From the NCBI RefSeq assembly GCF_004136635.1, contig NZ_NOIU01000002.1, positions 310,001 through 374,000 on the forward strand: a stretch of DNA of 64,000 bases, written 5' to 3'. This stretch comes from Rothia halotolerans (GTDB lineage: Bacteria > Actinomycetota > Actinomycetes > Actinomycetales > Micrococcaceae). Of this stretch, positions 49,332-58,641 are shown piece after piece (the stretch's first letter is position 1; each line of letters starts with the position of its first letter). The translations under genes were made by a program, and so were the position numbers. The notes under the pieces are model-generated. The model searched no databases. It worked only from the letters and a program-made list of their open reading frames with translations, and was not told the DNA's origin.

Positions 49332-49673
49332 ATGAGTAACCTGAACGAGGAGGCCCGCAACCATCTGCAGGCGGCTCGGGAGGACGAGCGGGGCCGCAGC
49401 GCGGGCCTGGTGGTCCACGACGGCGAGCTGCGCCAGACGGTCATCGCGCTCGCCGAGGGAGCCAGGCTCCCCGCCCACAACTCACCGCCGGCGGCGAGCC
49501 TCCAGGTGCTCACCGGCCGGGTGAGGGTCGAGCTCGGCGAGGAGGTCCAGGGGGAGTTCGCGGCCGGGGAGCTGTGGGTGCTCACGCACGAGCGGCACTC
49601 GGTCCTCGCCCTCGAGGACTCGGCGTTCCTCCTGACCACCGTCACCAGCGTCCCCAGGTCGTCCTACTCATGA
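49332..49673 (+). CDS. Cupin-domain protein
   Basis: A 113-residue single-domain beta-barrel protein. Residues about 40-105 (ALAEGARLPAHNSPPAASLQVLTGRVRVELGEE, in part, and FAAGELWVLTHERHSVLALEDSAFLLTTV) follow the two cupin motifs. Some metal-ligand positions are kept (His47 and the His in HERHSV), but the pattern is not strict. Possibly a small-molecule sensor or binding protein. GAGGAGGTG precedes the ATG. It overlaps the DUF488 gene by four bases. Confidence 0.75.
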   Translation: MSNLNEEARNHLQAAREDERGRSAGLVVHDGELRQTVIALAEGARLPAHNSPPAASLQVLTGRVRVELGEEVQGEFAAGELWVLTHERHSVLALEDSAFLLTTVTSVPRSSYS

Positions 49674-50086
49674 GCGCGGCGTCGAAGGGATCCGAGCGGT
49701 CCTCTCAGGGAACGGGGAAGAAGCAGGCCGACGTCGTCGTGAAGAGGATCTACGAGAAGGCCGCGGACCGGGACGGCAGCCGGGTGCTCGTGGACCGGGT
49801 CTGGCCGCGGGGCATCAAGAAGGCCGATGCCGGGCTGACCGAGTGGCTGAAGGAGGTCGCGCCGACCTCCGAGCTGCGCAAGTGGTACTCCCACGACCCG
49901 GAGAAGTACGAGGAGTTCGCCCGCCGCTACCGGAAGGAGCTGGCGGAGGGACCGCAGCGCGAGGCGTTCGAGGAGCTCGTGGAGATGGCGCGCGAGAAGC
50001 GGCTGACGCTGCTGACGGCCACGAAGTCCCCGGAGATCAGCCAGGCCGAGGTCCTGCGGGGCCTGATCGCGGACCAGGCCTTCTGA
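49670..50086 (+). CDS. DUF488 family protein
   Basis: A 138-residue member of DUF488. The family signature is RVLVDRVWPRGIKKADAGLTEWLKEVAPTSELRKWY (in parts), followed by EFARRYRKEL and LLTATKSPEISQAEVL. Function is unknown. A lysine-rich disordered N-terminus of about 25 residues precedes the domain. It is coupled to the cupin gene, and a long perfect hairpin separates it from convergent rpsT. Confidence 0.85.
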   Translation: MSAASKGSERSSQGTGKKQADVVVKRIYEKAADRDGSRVLVDRVWPRGIKKADAGLTEWLKEVAPTSELRKWYSHDPEKYEEFARRYRKELAEGPQREAFEELVEMAREKRLTLLTATKSPEISQAEVLRGLIADQAF

Positions 50087-50165
50087 ACCGGCTCGGACGG
50101 GGGAGGGAAAGCCTCCTGTGAGCCCGCCCGGACGCACCGTCGAGGCCCCGCTCCGCCCGGACGCA

Positions 50166-50200
50166 CGAAGGCCCCCGCCGGAATCCGGCGGGGGCCTTCG
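50166..50200. terminator. Bidirectional hairpin between DUF488 gene and rpsT
   Basis: A perfect 16-bp stem (50166-50181 with 50185-50200) closed by an AAT loop. It lies between converging genes and should terminate both. No T run follows on either side. Confidence 0.75.
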
Positions 50201-50219
50201 ACTCACTTACTACCGAAGA

Positions 50220-50483
50220 CTAGGAGAGCCCGTTGACGCGAGCGGCCAGGCCCGACTTCTTGTTGGCAGCGTTGTTCTTGTGCAGAACACCCTTGCTGAC
50301 AGCCTTGTCGAACTTCTTGCCGGCCAGGCGCAGAGCCGAGACGGCCTGCTCCTTGTCGCCCGCTTCCACGGCGGCGTTGACCTTGCGCACCGAGGTGCGC
50401 AGATCCGACTTGTAGGCGTTGTTACGCAGACGAGCCTTCTCGTTGGTCAGGATCCGCTTCTTCTGGGACTTGATGTTAGCCAC
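50220..50483 (-). CDS. rpsT: 30S ribosomal protein S20
   Basis: An 87-residue, lysine-rich, all-helical S20 that binds 16S rRNA early in assembly. The family start is [20 protein letters not shown], and [18 protein letters not shown] ends the protein. AGAAGG precedes the GTG by about seven bases. It is monocistronic and divergent from lepA, the usual actinobacterial order holA-rpsT-lepA. Confidence 0.96.
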   Translation of the reverse strand: MANIKSQKKRILTNEKARLRNNAYKSDLRTSVRKVNAAVEAGDKEQAVSALRLAGKKFDKAVSKGVLHKNNAANKKSGLAARVNGLS

Positions 50484-50813
50484 GTGAAAACCTTCTGTTG
50501 TTCGTCGTATAGGTCAGTGAGGGCAAACGAGCCGGTCTTGACTGAGCGGCGTGGGGATGCCTGTGACAACCGGCTCGCAGTGCCCGATGACCATCGGACA
50601 CACAGCTAATGAGTCTATCAGCAAGGCCGGGTCCCGGCCATAGGGCGTCCCGGGTCGCGTACGCCACACCTCCGCGCGGCTCCCCGGCGGCGTCGTGCCC
50701 CGCGCCCGCGCACCCGGGCCCGGAGCGACTTAGCGCCGGATGGGAAAACATGGGAAACTAGGAGATCGACCGGCACGCTCACGTGCACCAGTCCATAGAA
50801 AGGGCAGCTACTC
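50484..50813. other. rpsT-lepA divergent intergenic region
   Basis: A 330-bp gap without a plausible gene. On the minus strand it holds TAGACT (50617-50612), a candidate rpsT -10, giving a leader of about 120 bases. That leader contains a 9-bp inverted repeat CGAGCCGGT (50528-50536) / ACCGGCTCG (50569-50577) around a 32-base loop, possibly a site for S20 autoregulation. On the plus strand no clear lepA promoter was found; AGAAAGGG before 50814 is its ribosome binding site. Confidence 0.5.
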
Positions 50814-52670
50814 GTGGCACCTCAGGCGAGCGAAGCTCCGCGCCCCGCGGCGACCGATCCCAGCATCCTGCGGAACTTCTGCATCATCGCCCACATCGAC
50901 CACGGCAAGTCCACCCTGGCGGACCGGATGCTGCAGGCGACCGGCGTGCTGACCCCCCGGGAGATGAAGAACCAGTACCTGGACCGGATGGACATCGAGC
51001 GCGAGCGCGGCATCACCATCAAGTCCCAGGCCGTGCGCATGCCGTGGGAGGTCGAGGGGACCGCCTACGCGCTGAACATGATCGACACGCCCGGCCACGT
51101 GGACTTCACCTACGAGGTATCCCGCTCCCTGGCCGCCTGCGAGGGCGCGCTCCTGCTGGTCGACGCCGCCCAGGGGATCGAGGCGCAGACGCTGGCCAAC
51201 CTCTACCTGGCGATGGAGAACGACCTCACCATCATCCCGGTCCTGAACAAGATCGACCTCCCCGCGGCGCAGCCCGAGAAGTACGCGGAGGAGCTCGCCA
51301 ACCTCATCGGCGTGGATCCCGAGGACGTCCTGCGCGTCTCCGGCAAGACCGGCGAGGGGGTGGAGGAGCTGCTGGACCGGATCGTCCGCGACCTCCCCGA
51401 GCCCCAGGGCATGGCCGACGCCGAGCCGCGCGCCATGATCTTCGACTCCGTGTACGACTCCTACCGCGGGGTGGTGACCTACGTCCGCGTCGTCGACGGC
51501 ATGCTCAGGCCGCGGCAGAAGATCGCCATGATGTCCACCGGCGCCGAGCACGAGCTGCTGGAGATCGGCGTGATCTCGCCCGAGCCCAAGCCCACCGAGG
51601 GGCTCGGCGTCGGCGAGGTCGGCTACCTCATCACCGGCGTGAAGGACGTCCGGCAGTCGCGGGTGGGCGACACCGTCACCGACGCCAAGCGCCCCGCGCC
51701 GGAGAACCTGGGCGGCTACGAGGACCCCAAGCCCATGGTCTTCTCCGGCCTCTTCCCGATCGACGGCTCCGACTACCCGATCCTGCGCGACGCCCTGGAC
51801 AAGCTGAAGCTCAACGACGCCGCGCTGGTCTACGAGCCGGAGACCTCCGCCGCGCTGGGCTTCGGCTTCCGCGTCGGCTTCCTCGGCCTGCTGCACCTCG
51901 AGATCGTCCGGGAGCGCCTGGAGCGGGAGTTCAACCTGGAGCTCATCTCCACCGCGCCCAACGTCATCTACGACATCGTGGCCGAGGACGGCACCTCGAT
52001 GCGCGTGACCAACCCCAGCGAGTTCCCCGAGGGCAAGATCTCCACCATCGAGGAGCCGATGGTCGCCTGCACCGTGATCGTGCCCAGCGAGTTCATCGGC
52101 GCCGTGATGGACCTGTGCCAGTCCCGCCGCGGCCAGATGGGCGGCATGGACTACCTCTCCCAGGACCGCGTCGAGCTGCGCTACCGGATGCCGCTGGCGG
52201 AGATCGTCTTCGACTTCTTCGACCAGCTGAAGTCGCGCACCCGCGGCTACGCCTCGCTGGACTGGAAGCTCGACGGCGCCCAGGAGTCCGACCTGGTCAA
52301 GGTGGACATCCTGCTGCAGGGCGAGCGGGTGGACGCCTTCTCGGCCGTGACCCACCGGGACAACGCGTACTCGTACGGCACCACGATGGCCACCCGGCTG
52401 CGCGAGCTGATCCCGCGGCAGCAGTTCGAGGTGCCCATCCAGGCCGCCATCGGCTCCCGCATCATCGCGCGCGAGAACATCCGGGCGATCCGCAAGGACG
52501 TGCTCTCCAAGTGCTACGGCGGCGACATCTCCCGCAAGCGCAAGCTGCTGGAGAAGCAGAAGGAGGGCAAGAAGCGCATGAAGATGGTGGGCCGCGTGGA
52601 GGTCCCGCAGGAGGCGTTCATCGCGGCGCTCTCCTCGGGCGAGGAGTCGAAGGACAAGTCCAAGAAGTGA
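50814..52670 (+). CDS. lepA: Elongation factor 4 (LepA), ribosome back-translocase
   Basis: A 618-residue translational GTPase resembling EF-G but with the LepA-specific C-terminal domain. G1 is AHIDHGKS (26-33), G3 is DTPGH, G4 is NKID. The basic C-terminus ([24 protein letters not shown]) is diagnostic. It remobilises stalled ribosomes and aids 30S biogenesis. AGAAAGGG precedes the GTG. Its stop overlaps hemW by four bases. Confidence 0.97.
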   Translation: MAPQASEAPRPAATDPSILRNFCIIAHIDHGKSTLADRMLQATGVLTPREMKNQYLDRMDIERERGITIKSQAVRMPWEVEGTAYALNMIDTPGHVDFTYEVSRSLAACEGALLLVDAAQGIEAQTLANLYLAMENDLTIIPVLNKIDLPAAQPEKYAEELANLIGVDPEDVLRVSGKTGEGVEELLDRIVRDLPEPQGMADAEPRAMIFDSVYDSYRGVVTYVRVVDGMLRPRQKIAMMSTGAEHELLEIGVISPEPKPTEGLGVGEVGYLITGVKDVRQSRVGDTVTDAKRPAPENLGGYEDPKPMVFSGLFPIDGSDYPILRDALDKLKLNDAALVYEPETSAALGFGFRVGFLGLLHLEIVRERLEREFNLELISTAPNVIYDIVAEDGTSMRVTNPSEFPEGKISTIEEPMVACTVIVPSEFIGAVMDLCQSRRGQMGGMDYLSQDRVELRYRMPLAEIVFDFFDQLKSRTRGYASLDWKLDGAQESDLVKVDILLQGERVDAFSAVTHRDNAYSYGTTMATRLRELIPRQQFEVPIQAAIGSRIIARENIRAIRKDVLSKCYGGDISRKRKLLEKQKEGKKRMKMVGRVEVPQEAFIAALSSGEESKDKSKK

Positions 52671-53896
52671 GCCCCGCCCAGCCCACCGGGGATCCGGCAC
52701 CGGCGGACGGCCTGCTGCCCGCCGGCGCGGGGGCCGAGGCCGCCGCGCGCACCTTGAGCCTGTACGTCCACGTCCCGTACTGCACCGTGCGCTGCGGCTA
52801 CTGCGACTTCAACACCTACGCCGCGGAGGAGTTCTCCGACGGCGTCGGGCGGCTGACCTACGCCGACGACGCCGTGCGCGAGCTCCGCTTCGCCGCCGAG
52901 GTCATGGAGCGCTCGGGCGGGCTCGGCCGGCCCCTGCACACGGTCTTCTTCGGCGGGGGGACCCCGACCCGGCTCCCGGCCGAGGACCTCGCGCGGATCC
53001 TGCGCACCGGCGTCGAGCTCTTCGGCATCGAGGACGGCGCGGAGGTCACCACCGAGGCCAACCCCGACTCGGTGACCCGCGAGGACCTCGAGACCCTGCG
53101 CGACGCCGGGTTCACCCGCGTCTCCTTCGGGATGCAGTCCGCGGTGCCCCGCGTCCTGGAGGTCCTGGACCGCACCCACACCCCGGCGAACGTGCCGAAG
53201 GTCGTGGACTGGGCCAAGGAGCTCGGCCTGCAGACCTCCGTGGACCTGATCTGCGGCGCGCCGGGGGAGACCCTGGAGGAGTGGGAGACCTCGGTCCGCG
53301 CGGCGATCGGCTACGCGCCGGACCACATCTCCGCCTACTCGCTCATCGTGGAGCCGGGCACCAAGCTCGCGGCGCAGATCGCCCGCGGGGAGCACGTGCC
53401 GGTGGACGACGACACCCAGGCGGACATGTACCAGCTGGCCGACGAGCTCTTCGCCGGCGCGGGGTACCACTGGTACGAGATCTCCAACTGGTCCACCGGG
53501 CCCGCGACCCGATCGCGGCACAACCTGGCCTATTGGCGCAACCAGGACTGGTGGGGGATCGGCCCCGGCGCCCACTCGCACGTGGGCGGGGTGCGCTGGT
53601 GGAACCTCAAGCACCCCCTGCCCTACGCCAACCGGCTGCGCGAGGGCGTCTCGCCGGCGGCCGCGCGGGAGCACCTCGAGGCGGAAACCCGCTACACGGA
53701 GGAGATCATGCTGGGCGCCCGGATCGCCGACGGCCTCCCGGTGGAGCGGCTGCGTCCCGCGGGCCGCGAGGCGACCGGCTGGCTGCTGGGCCAGGGCCTC
53801 ATCGAGGCGGGGGAGCTGGAGCGCGGCCTGGTCCGCCTGACCCTGCGCGGCAGGCTCCTGGGCGACGCAGTGGTCAGGGAGTTGCTGGCGGACTGA
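52667..53896 (+). CDS. hemW: HemW-type radical SAM protein (heme chaperone)
   Basis: A 409-residue radical SAM enzyme-like protein. The [4Fe-4S] cysteines are C39, C43 and C46 in [12 protein letters not shown]; the GGGTPTRL motif and the C-terminal HemW region ([17 protein letters not shown]) follow. HemW proteins bind heme and deliver it to respiratory enzymes; they do not have the HemN oxidase signature. About 30 residues at the N-terminus are an Ala/Pro-rich extension. Its GTG overlaps the lepA stop. Confidence 0.94.
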   Translation: MSPAQPTGDPAPADGLLPAGAGAEAAARTLSLYVHVPYCTVRCGYCDFNTYAAEEFSDGVGRLTYADDAVRELRFAAEVMERSGGLGRPLHTVFFGGGTPTRLPAEDLARILRTGVELFGIEDGAEVTTEANPDSVTREDLETLRDAGFTRVSFGMQSAVPRVLEVLDRTHTPANVPKVVDWAKELGLQTSVDLICGAPGETLEEWETSVRAAIGYAPDHISAYSLIVEPGTKLAAQIARGEHVPVDDDTQADMYQLADELFAGAGYHWYEISNWSTGPATRSRHNLAYWRNQDWWGIGPGAHSHVGGVRWWNLKHPLPYANRLREGVSPAAAREHLEAETRYTEEIMLGARIADGLPVERLRPAGREATGWLLGQGLIEAGELERGLVRLTLRGRLLGDAVVRELLAD

Positions 53897-53960
53897 GCCG
53901 GGGCCCGCGGGCTCCGCGCGGCCACGGCGGGGTGGGGTCGAGGGCCCCATGCCGGGCGGC

Positions 53961-53982
53961 TCCCGGGGCTTCAGCCCCGGGA
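53961..53982. terminator. Hairpin between hemW and the DUF4870 gene
   Basis: TCCCGGGGC (53961-53969) and GCCCCGGGA (53974-53982) form a perfect 9-bp stem with loop TTCA between convergent genes. It has no T run. Confidence 0.6.
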
Positions 53983-53987
53983 CCGGA

Positions 53988-54434
53988 TCAGGCGTCCCGG
54001 CTGAACTTGTCCAGCAGCCGCGTGTTCAGCGGGTACTGGTACGGGTTGCCCCGGTTGACGACGACGCCGGCGATCAGCGACATCACGGTCACGTACAGCC
54101 ACACCACGGCCGCCGCGAGCCCGAAGAACCAGCCGATCGCCGGGATCACCGAGAGCCCGATGCAGGCGATGATCAGGATGGTCGGCAGCAGGGTGAAGTT
54201 CAGCGCCTCCCGCGACTCCTGGGCCGTGAAGCGGCCGCGCTGGCGGACCGTGGCGTAGATGACGGCGGAGGGCAGGCATCCTGCCACGCCGCCGAAGTGC
54301 GAGAGCGTCGCCAGCGCGCGATCGTCCCTGACGCTCAGCGGCTGAGGGGTCGCCGAGACCCCCTCGAACGGAGTGCCGGACTCGGTGGTGGAGGTACGCC
54401 CCAAGGAATTCCGCCCTTTTCTCTCATGGCCCAT
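53988..54434 (-). CDS. DUF4870 membrane protein
   Basis: A 148-residue protein of the DUF4870 family with an N-terminal polar region (1-50), then helices at about 51-72, 85-110 and 113-130 (LATLSHFGGVAGCLPSAVIYAT, LNFTLLPTILIIACIGLSVI, FFGLAAAVVWLYVTVMSLIAG). The QESREALNFTL segment is typical of the family. Function is unknown. The ATG at 54434 gives a usual length, but no ribosome binding site precedes it, so the start is tentative. Confidence 0.8.
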   Translation of the reverse strand: MGHERKGRNSLGRTSTTESGTPFEGVSATPQPLSVRDDRALATLSHFGGVAGCLPSAVIYATVRQRGRFTAQESREALNFTLLPTILIIACIGLSVIPAIGWFFGLAAAVVWLYVTVMSLIAGVVVNRGNPYQYPLNTRLLDKFSRDA

Positions 54435-54566
54435 GGTTCTAGAAGCGCGAGGTGCGCTCCGTCCATGGTACCGGTTCGGGGCCGTCCTCAAACCGCGGGC
54501 TCCCGCACGGCCTCCATGGCGTGGGAGGGGTGCGTCGTCGTCCCCGGTCCCAGCGCCCTCGAGGGG

Positions 54567-55427
54567 TCAGGAGCCCTCGGCGTCCTGGGTGAGGAAGTCG
54601 ATGATGTGCTCCACCGGGCCGAGGATCCCTGGGTCCAGGTCCGCGTAGGTCCGCACGCTGCCCAGGATCCTCTTCCACCCGGCCGCGGACTCGGCGGGGG
54701 TGCCGTGCGGCCAGCCGATGCGCCGCAGGATTCCGGTCTTCCAGTCCTCGCCGCGCGGCACCTCGGGCCAGGCGCTGAGCCCGACGGCGGCCGGCTTCAC
54801 CGACTGCCAGACGTCGACGTAGGGATGCCCGACGAACAGGACGTTCTCCCGGGCCCCGGGAAGCCTCATCGCCTCCTCCGCCAGGCGGGACTCCTTGCTG
54901 CCGGGCACCAGGTGGTCGGCCAGGACGCCCAGGCGCCGATGCGGGGCGGGGGAGAAGTCGCGGATGATCTCGGTCACGTGGTCCAGTCCGTGCATCGGCT
55001 CCACCACGATGCCCTCGTGCCGCAGGTCCTCGCCCCAGACCTTCTCCACCAGCTCGGCGTCGTGCACGCCCTCGACCAGCATGCGCGAGGCCCGGGCCGT
55101 CCTGGCCCGGGCGCGCGGAGCGGCGACCGAGCCGGAGCGGGTGCGCTGCGGCCGGCGGGAGGCGGCGGCGCGCGGCGGGACCAGGGCCACGGGCTCCCCC
55201 TCGTAGAGGAAGCCCGGGCCGAGCGGGAACGAGCGCACCGCCCCGTGCCGGTCCTCCAGCCCGACGACGCGCTGCCCGCCGATGCTCTCCAGGGACACGG
55301 CCGCGCCGACCCAGCCGGACTGGACCTCCTCGATGACCATCCCCGCCCTGACCTCCAGCTCCCGGGCCGCGGACGCCGGGGCGGCGGCCGCCGAGAGGTC
55401 CTGGGGGCCCCACGCGTATCGATCCAT
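54567..55427 (-). CDS. DUF3097 protein
   Basis: A 286-residue actinobacterial protein of DUF3097. An N-terminal beta-rich half (about 20-85, VRAGMVIEEVQSGWVGAAVSLE) is followed by a basic linker and a conserved half starting MLVEGVHDAELVEKVWGEDL and containing VLADHLVPGSKESRLA and VLFVGHPYVDVWQ. The VEG...D arrangement resembles TOPRIM domains (inference), hinting at nucleic-acid work. Function is not established. It is divergent from hrcA, with about 200 bases between. Confidence 0.85.
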   Translation of the reverse strand: MDRYAWGPQDLSAAAAPASAARELEVRAGMVIEEVQSGWVGAAVSLESIGGQRVVGLEDRHGAVRSFPLGPGFLYEGEPVALVPPRAAASRRPQRTRSGSVAAPRARARTARASRMLVEGVHDAELVEKVWGEDLRHEGIVVEPMHGLDHVTEIIRDFSPAPHRRLGVLADHLVPGSKESRLAEEAMRLPGARENVLFVGHPYVDVWQSVKPAAVGLSAWPEVPRGEDWKTGILRRIGWPHGTPAESAAGWKRILGSVRTYADLDPGILGPVEHIIDFLTQDAEGS

Positions 55428-55511
55428 CGGTCTCCTCCTCGCATCTGATCAGCCGTGCGTCGGGGCTCCGGGCCCCGGCTCCTCAGCCTAGAGCTTATGG
55501 CCCGCGATCCG

Positions 55512-55540
55512 TTCCCGTGCCCCGACCAGGGGCGTAGAAT
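55512..55540 (+). promoter_or_regulatory. Promoter of hrcA-dnaJ
   Basis: TTCCCG (55512-55517), a 17-base spacer and TAGAAT (55535-55540). The CIRCE-like dyad begins at the last base of the -10. Confidence 0.6.
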
Positions 55541-55566
55541 TAGCAGGCAGGCACATTGAGTGCCAG
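55540..55566. promoter_or_regulatory. CIRCE-like HrcA operator
   Basis: TTAGCAGGC-N9-GAGTGCCAG matches the CIRCE consensus TTAGCACTC-N9-GAGTGCTAA at 14 of 18 arm positions with the exact 9-base spacer. It overlaps the start-site region of the hrcA promoter, where HrcA would repress its own operon until heat shock. Confidence 0.7.
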
Positions 55567-55631
55567 AATGGTCAGGCACGTCCAGGCACGGCAGCGCGTC
55601 CGTGCCGCGATCTTCGAGGAGTCACACACCC

Positions 55632-56645
55632 GTGAACCAGCCGCGTCGGCTCGAGGTGCTCAGCGCCATCGTGGAGGACTACGTCCACTCGCGGGAGCCC
55701 GTGGGCTCGAAGGCGCTGGTGGAGCGGCACAACCTCGGCGTCTCGAGCGCCACCGTGCGCAACGACATGGCCGCCCTGGAGGAGGAGGGGATGATCACCG
55801 CCCCGCACGCCAGCGCCGGGCGGATCCCCACCGACAAGGGCTACCGCGCGTTCGTCGACCAGATCTCGGCCGTCAAGCCGCTCTCGGCCGCCGAGCGCCG
55901 CGCGATCACCGGCTTTCTCGAGTCGGCCGAGGACCTGGACCAGGTGATGGCCCGCACCGTCCGGCTGCTCTCGCAGCTGACGCACCAGGTGGCCGTGGTC
56001 CAGTACCCGGTGAGCACGGGCGAGGCCGTGCGGCACATCGACCTGGTGGAGATGTCCCCGGGGCTGGTCCTCGCCGTCGTCATCACGAGCCGGGGACGGG
56101 TCCTGCAGCGGGCGGTGGAGGTGGACCCCGCGCCCTCGGAGATCGGGCTCGCGGCCGTGCGGGCGAGCGTGCTCGACGAGGCGCTCGGCCAGCCCCTGAC
56201 CGATCTGGCGCCCGGCGCGGCGCGGGCCGTCGACGCCGTGGAGCCCGCCCTGCGGCCCGCGGCCCTGACGCTGGCCGGGGCGGTCGCTGACCTCGGCAGC
56301 GGGCAGCGCGAGGAGCGCCTCCTGATGGCCGGCACCTCGTACCTCGCCCAGGCCACCGGCGACTTCACCCGCAGCATCGCCCCCATCCTCGACGCGCTCG
56401 AGGAGCAGGTGGTCATGTTGCGCCTGCTCTCCGAGATCGGGGAGGATTCCCGGGGGGTCTCGGTGCGCATCGGACGGGAGAACGCCGAGTCGCCGCTGGC
56501 GGACGCCTCCGTCGTCGCCACCGGGTACGGTCCCAGCCTGGCCTCGAAGCTGGGCGTGGTGGGGCCCACGCGCATGGACTATCCGACGACCATGTCCTCG
56601 GTCCGCGCCGTCGCGCGGTACCTGTCCCGCATCCTGCACGAATAG
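55632..56645 (+). CDS. hrcA: Heat-inducible transcription repressor HrcA
   Basis: A 337-residue repressor with a winged-helix N-terminus (RRLEVLSAIVEDYVHSREPVGSKAL and SSATVRNDMAALEEEG), an inserted GAF-like domain and a dimerisation region ending RMDYPTTMSSVRAVARYLSRIL. GAGGAG precedes the GTG. It binds CIRCE elements and depends on GroEL for folding; a CIRCE-like dyad lies at its own promoter. dnaJ and rsmE follow, the standard actinobacterial order. Confidence 0.96.
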   Translation: MNQPRRLEVLSAIVEDYVHSREPVGSKALVERHNLGVSSATVRNDMAALEEEGMITAPHASAGRIPTDKGYRAFVDQISAVKPLSAAERRAITGFLESAEDLDQVMARTVRLLSQLTHQVAVVQYPVSTGEAVRHIDLVEMSPGLVLAVVITSRGRVLQRAVEVDPAPSEIGLAAVRASVLDEALGQPLTDLAPGAARAVDAVEPALRPAALTLAGAVADLGSGQREERLLMAGTSYLAQATGDFTRSIAPILDALEEQVVMLRLLSEIGEDSRGVSVRIGRENAESPLADASVVATGYGPSLASKLGVVGPTRMDYPTTMSSVRAVARYLSRILHE

Positions 56646-56729
56646 ATCGCGGGCCGGCGCTGTTGACGTCGGGGGACACCAGACACGCAGATTCACGCGG
56701 CGAGCGGCCGCAAGAGTGAGGAAGATTCA

Positions 56730-57860
56730 GTGAGCAGTCATTACGAAACGCTCGGTGTGGCGCGCGATGCCAGCGCCGAGGAGATCAAGAAGGCCTACCG
56801 GAAGAAGGCCCGCAAGCTCCACCCGGACGTGAACCCCTCGTCCGAGGCCGCCGAGGAGTTCAAGCGCGTCTCGCACGCCCACGACGTCCTCTCCGACCCG
56901 GAGAAGCGGCGGGTCTACGACACCACCGGCAACGAGAACGGCAGCAACACCGGCTTCGGCGGCGGCTTCCCCGGCTCGGGCTTCGGCTTCTCCGACATCT
57001 TCGAGACCTTCTTCCAGGGCGCCGGGGCCTCCCGGGGCCCGGCCAGCCGCGTGCGCCAGGGCCAGGACGCGCTCATCAACGTCCGCGTGGACCTGCGCGA
57101 CGCCGTCTTCGGCACGGAGAAGGAGGTCACGGTGGACACCGCCGTGACCTGCGAGCTCTGCCACGGCGAGGGCACCCAGGAGGGCACCAAGCCCGAGACC
57201 TGCCAGGTCTGCCACGGCCAGGGCCACGTGCAGCGCCAGGTCCAGTCGATCCTCGGCAACGTGGTCACCACCGCCGAGTGCCCCAACTGCCGCGGCTTCG
57301 GCACCGTCATCAAGAACCCCTGCCAGGAGTGCTACGGCGAGGGGCGGGTGCGCCAGCGCAAGCCGCTGACCCTGCGCATCCCGGCCGGCGTCGCCACCGG
57401 CACGCGCATCCGCCTCAACGGCCAGGGCGAGGCCGGGACCGGCGGCGGCCCCAACGGCGACCTCTACGTCGAGCTGCGGGTCACCCAGCACGAGACCTTC
57501 TCCCGCGAGGGCGACGACCTCCACGCGACCGTCACCATCCCCATGACCGCCGCGGCGCTGGGCACGACCATCTCGCTGGAGACCTTCGACGGCCCGCGCG
57601 ACGTCTCGGTCAGGGCCGGCACCCAGACCGGGGACACCGCGACGCTCAAGGACCTCGGCGTGACCCGGCTGCGCGGCAACGGCCGCGGCAACCTCGTGGT
57701 CCGGTTCGCGGTGGAGACGCCGACCAAGCTGACCCACGAGCAGCGCGAGCTGCTCGAGCAGCTCGCCGCCTCCCGCGAGGAGGACCACACCAGCGCGGAG
57801 ACCGTGAGCAACCAGAACCAGGGCTTCTTCTCCCGCCTCCGGGACAGGTTCCAGGACTAG
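56730..57860 (+). CDS. dnaJ: Chaperone DnaJ
   Basis: A 376-residue type I J-protein. The J domain has HPD at residues 31-33; a Gly/Phe-rich linker follows ([13 protein letters not shown]); four CxxCxGxG-type repeats form the zinc-finger domain ([32 protein letters not shown]); then the substrate-binding C-terminal domains. This is the DnaJ2 paralogue normally paired with hrcA; the dnaK-grpE-dnaJ1 cluster is not in the window. GAGGAAG precedes the GTG. Confidence 0.97.
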   Translation: MSSHYETLGVARDASAEEIKKAYRKKARKLHPDVNPSSEAAEEFKRVSHAHDVLSDPEKRRVYDTTGNENGSNTGFGGGFPGSGFGFSDIFETFFQGAGASRGPASRVRQGQDALINVRVDLRDAVFGTEKEVTVDTAVTCELCHGEGTQEGTKPETCQVCHGQGHVQRQVQSILGNVVTTAECPNCRGFGTVIKNPCQECYGEGRVRQRKPLTLRIPAGVATGTRIRLNGQGEAGTGGGPNGDLYVELRVTQHETFSREGDDLHATVTIPMTAAALGTTISLETFDGPRDVSVRAGTQTGDTATLKDLGVTRLRGNGRGNLVVRFAVETPTKLTHEQRELLEQLAASREEDHTSAETVSNQNQGFFSRLRDRFQD

Positions 57861-57873
57861 GGACGACGCCGCC

Positions 57874-58641
57874 ATGACCCGACCGATCTTCTACGCCGCC
57901 CCGGAGGACCTCGCTGACCTCGGGCCGGGGGAGACCTACGTGCTCGACGGCGCCGAGGGCCACCACGCCGCGACCGTCAGGCGGCTCGCGGCGGGCGAGG
58001 CGCTGGACCTCGTGGACGGCCGGGGCACGCGTGTGCCCGGCGTCGTGGAGGCGGTGCTCGACGCCGGCCTGGAGGTCGGCGTCACCGGCCCGCCGGTCCG
58101 CGACCAGGGCAGCGGCGTCGTGCTCGTCCAGGCCCTGGCCAAGGGCGACCGCGACCTGATGGCGGTGGAGATGGCCACCGAGCTCGGCGTCGACGGCGTG
58201 GTGCCGTGGCAGGCAGAGCGCAGCATCGTGCGGTGGAAGGGCGAGCGCGCCGCGAAGGCCCACGCCAAGTGGGAGCGCACGGCGGCGGCCGCGGCCAAGC
58301 AGGCCCGCCGCGCCGCGATCCCCGCGGTCTACGACCTGCACTCCTCGGCGGAGCTGCCCGCGGCCTTCGACCCCGGCGACCGCGTGCTGGTCCTCCACGA
58401 GGAGGCGGAGCTGGGCCTGTCCGAGGCGCTGCGCCGCGAGCCGGCCGCGGCCCGGCAGGGCGGCTCCGGCACCACCTACCTCGTGGTGGGTCCCGAGGGC
58501 GGCATCTCCCCGGCCGAGCTGGAGGCGCTGACCGGCGCCGGGGGCACGGCGGTGCGGCTGGGGCGCGACGTCCTGCGCACCTCGACGGCCGGTGCCGCCG
58601 CGCTGGCCGTGCTCCACGCGGCCTCCGGCTACTGGTCCTGA
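57874..58641 (+). CDS. rsmE: 16S rRNA m3U1498 methyltransferase
   Basis: A 255-residue SPOUT-fold methyltransferase (RsmE). An N-terminal PUA-like domain (EGHHAATVRRLAAGEALDLVDG) is followed by the knotted SAM-binding domain (VQALAKGDRDLMAVEMATELGV; VVGPEGGISPAELEAL; VRLGRDVLRTSTAGAAAL). It methylates U1498 of 16S rRNA. It lies 13 bases after dnaJ. Its last 13 bases overlap the convergent lipoprotein gene. Confidence 0.95.
   Translation: MTRPIFYAAPEDLADLGPGETYVLDGAEGHHAATVRRLAAGEALDLVDGRGTRVPGVVEAVLDAGLEVGVTGPPVRDQGSGVVLVQALAKGDRDLMAVEMATELGVDGVVPWQAERSIVRWKGERAAKAHAKWERTAAAAAKQARRAAIPAVYDLHSSAELPAAFDPGDRVLVLHEEAELGLSEALRREPAAARQGGSGTTYLVVGPEGGISPAELEALTGAGGTAVRLGRDVLRTSTAGAAALAVLHAASGYWS

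Noticed and set aside
54435-54442. TTCTAGAA palindrome next to the DUF4870 start
   Set aside because: Eight bases is too short to support a regulatory claim.
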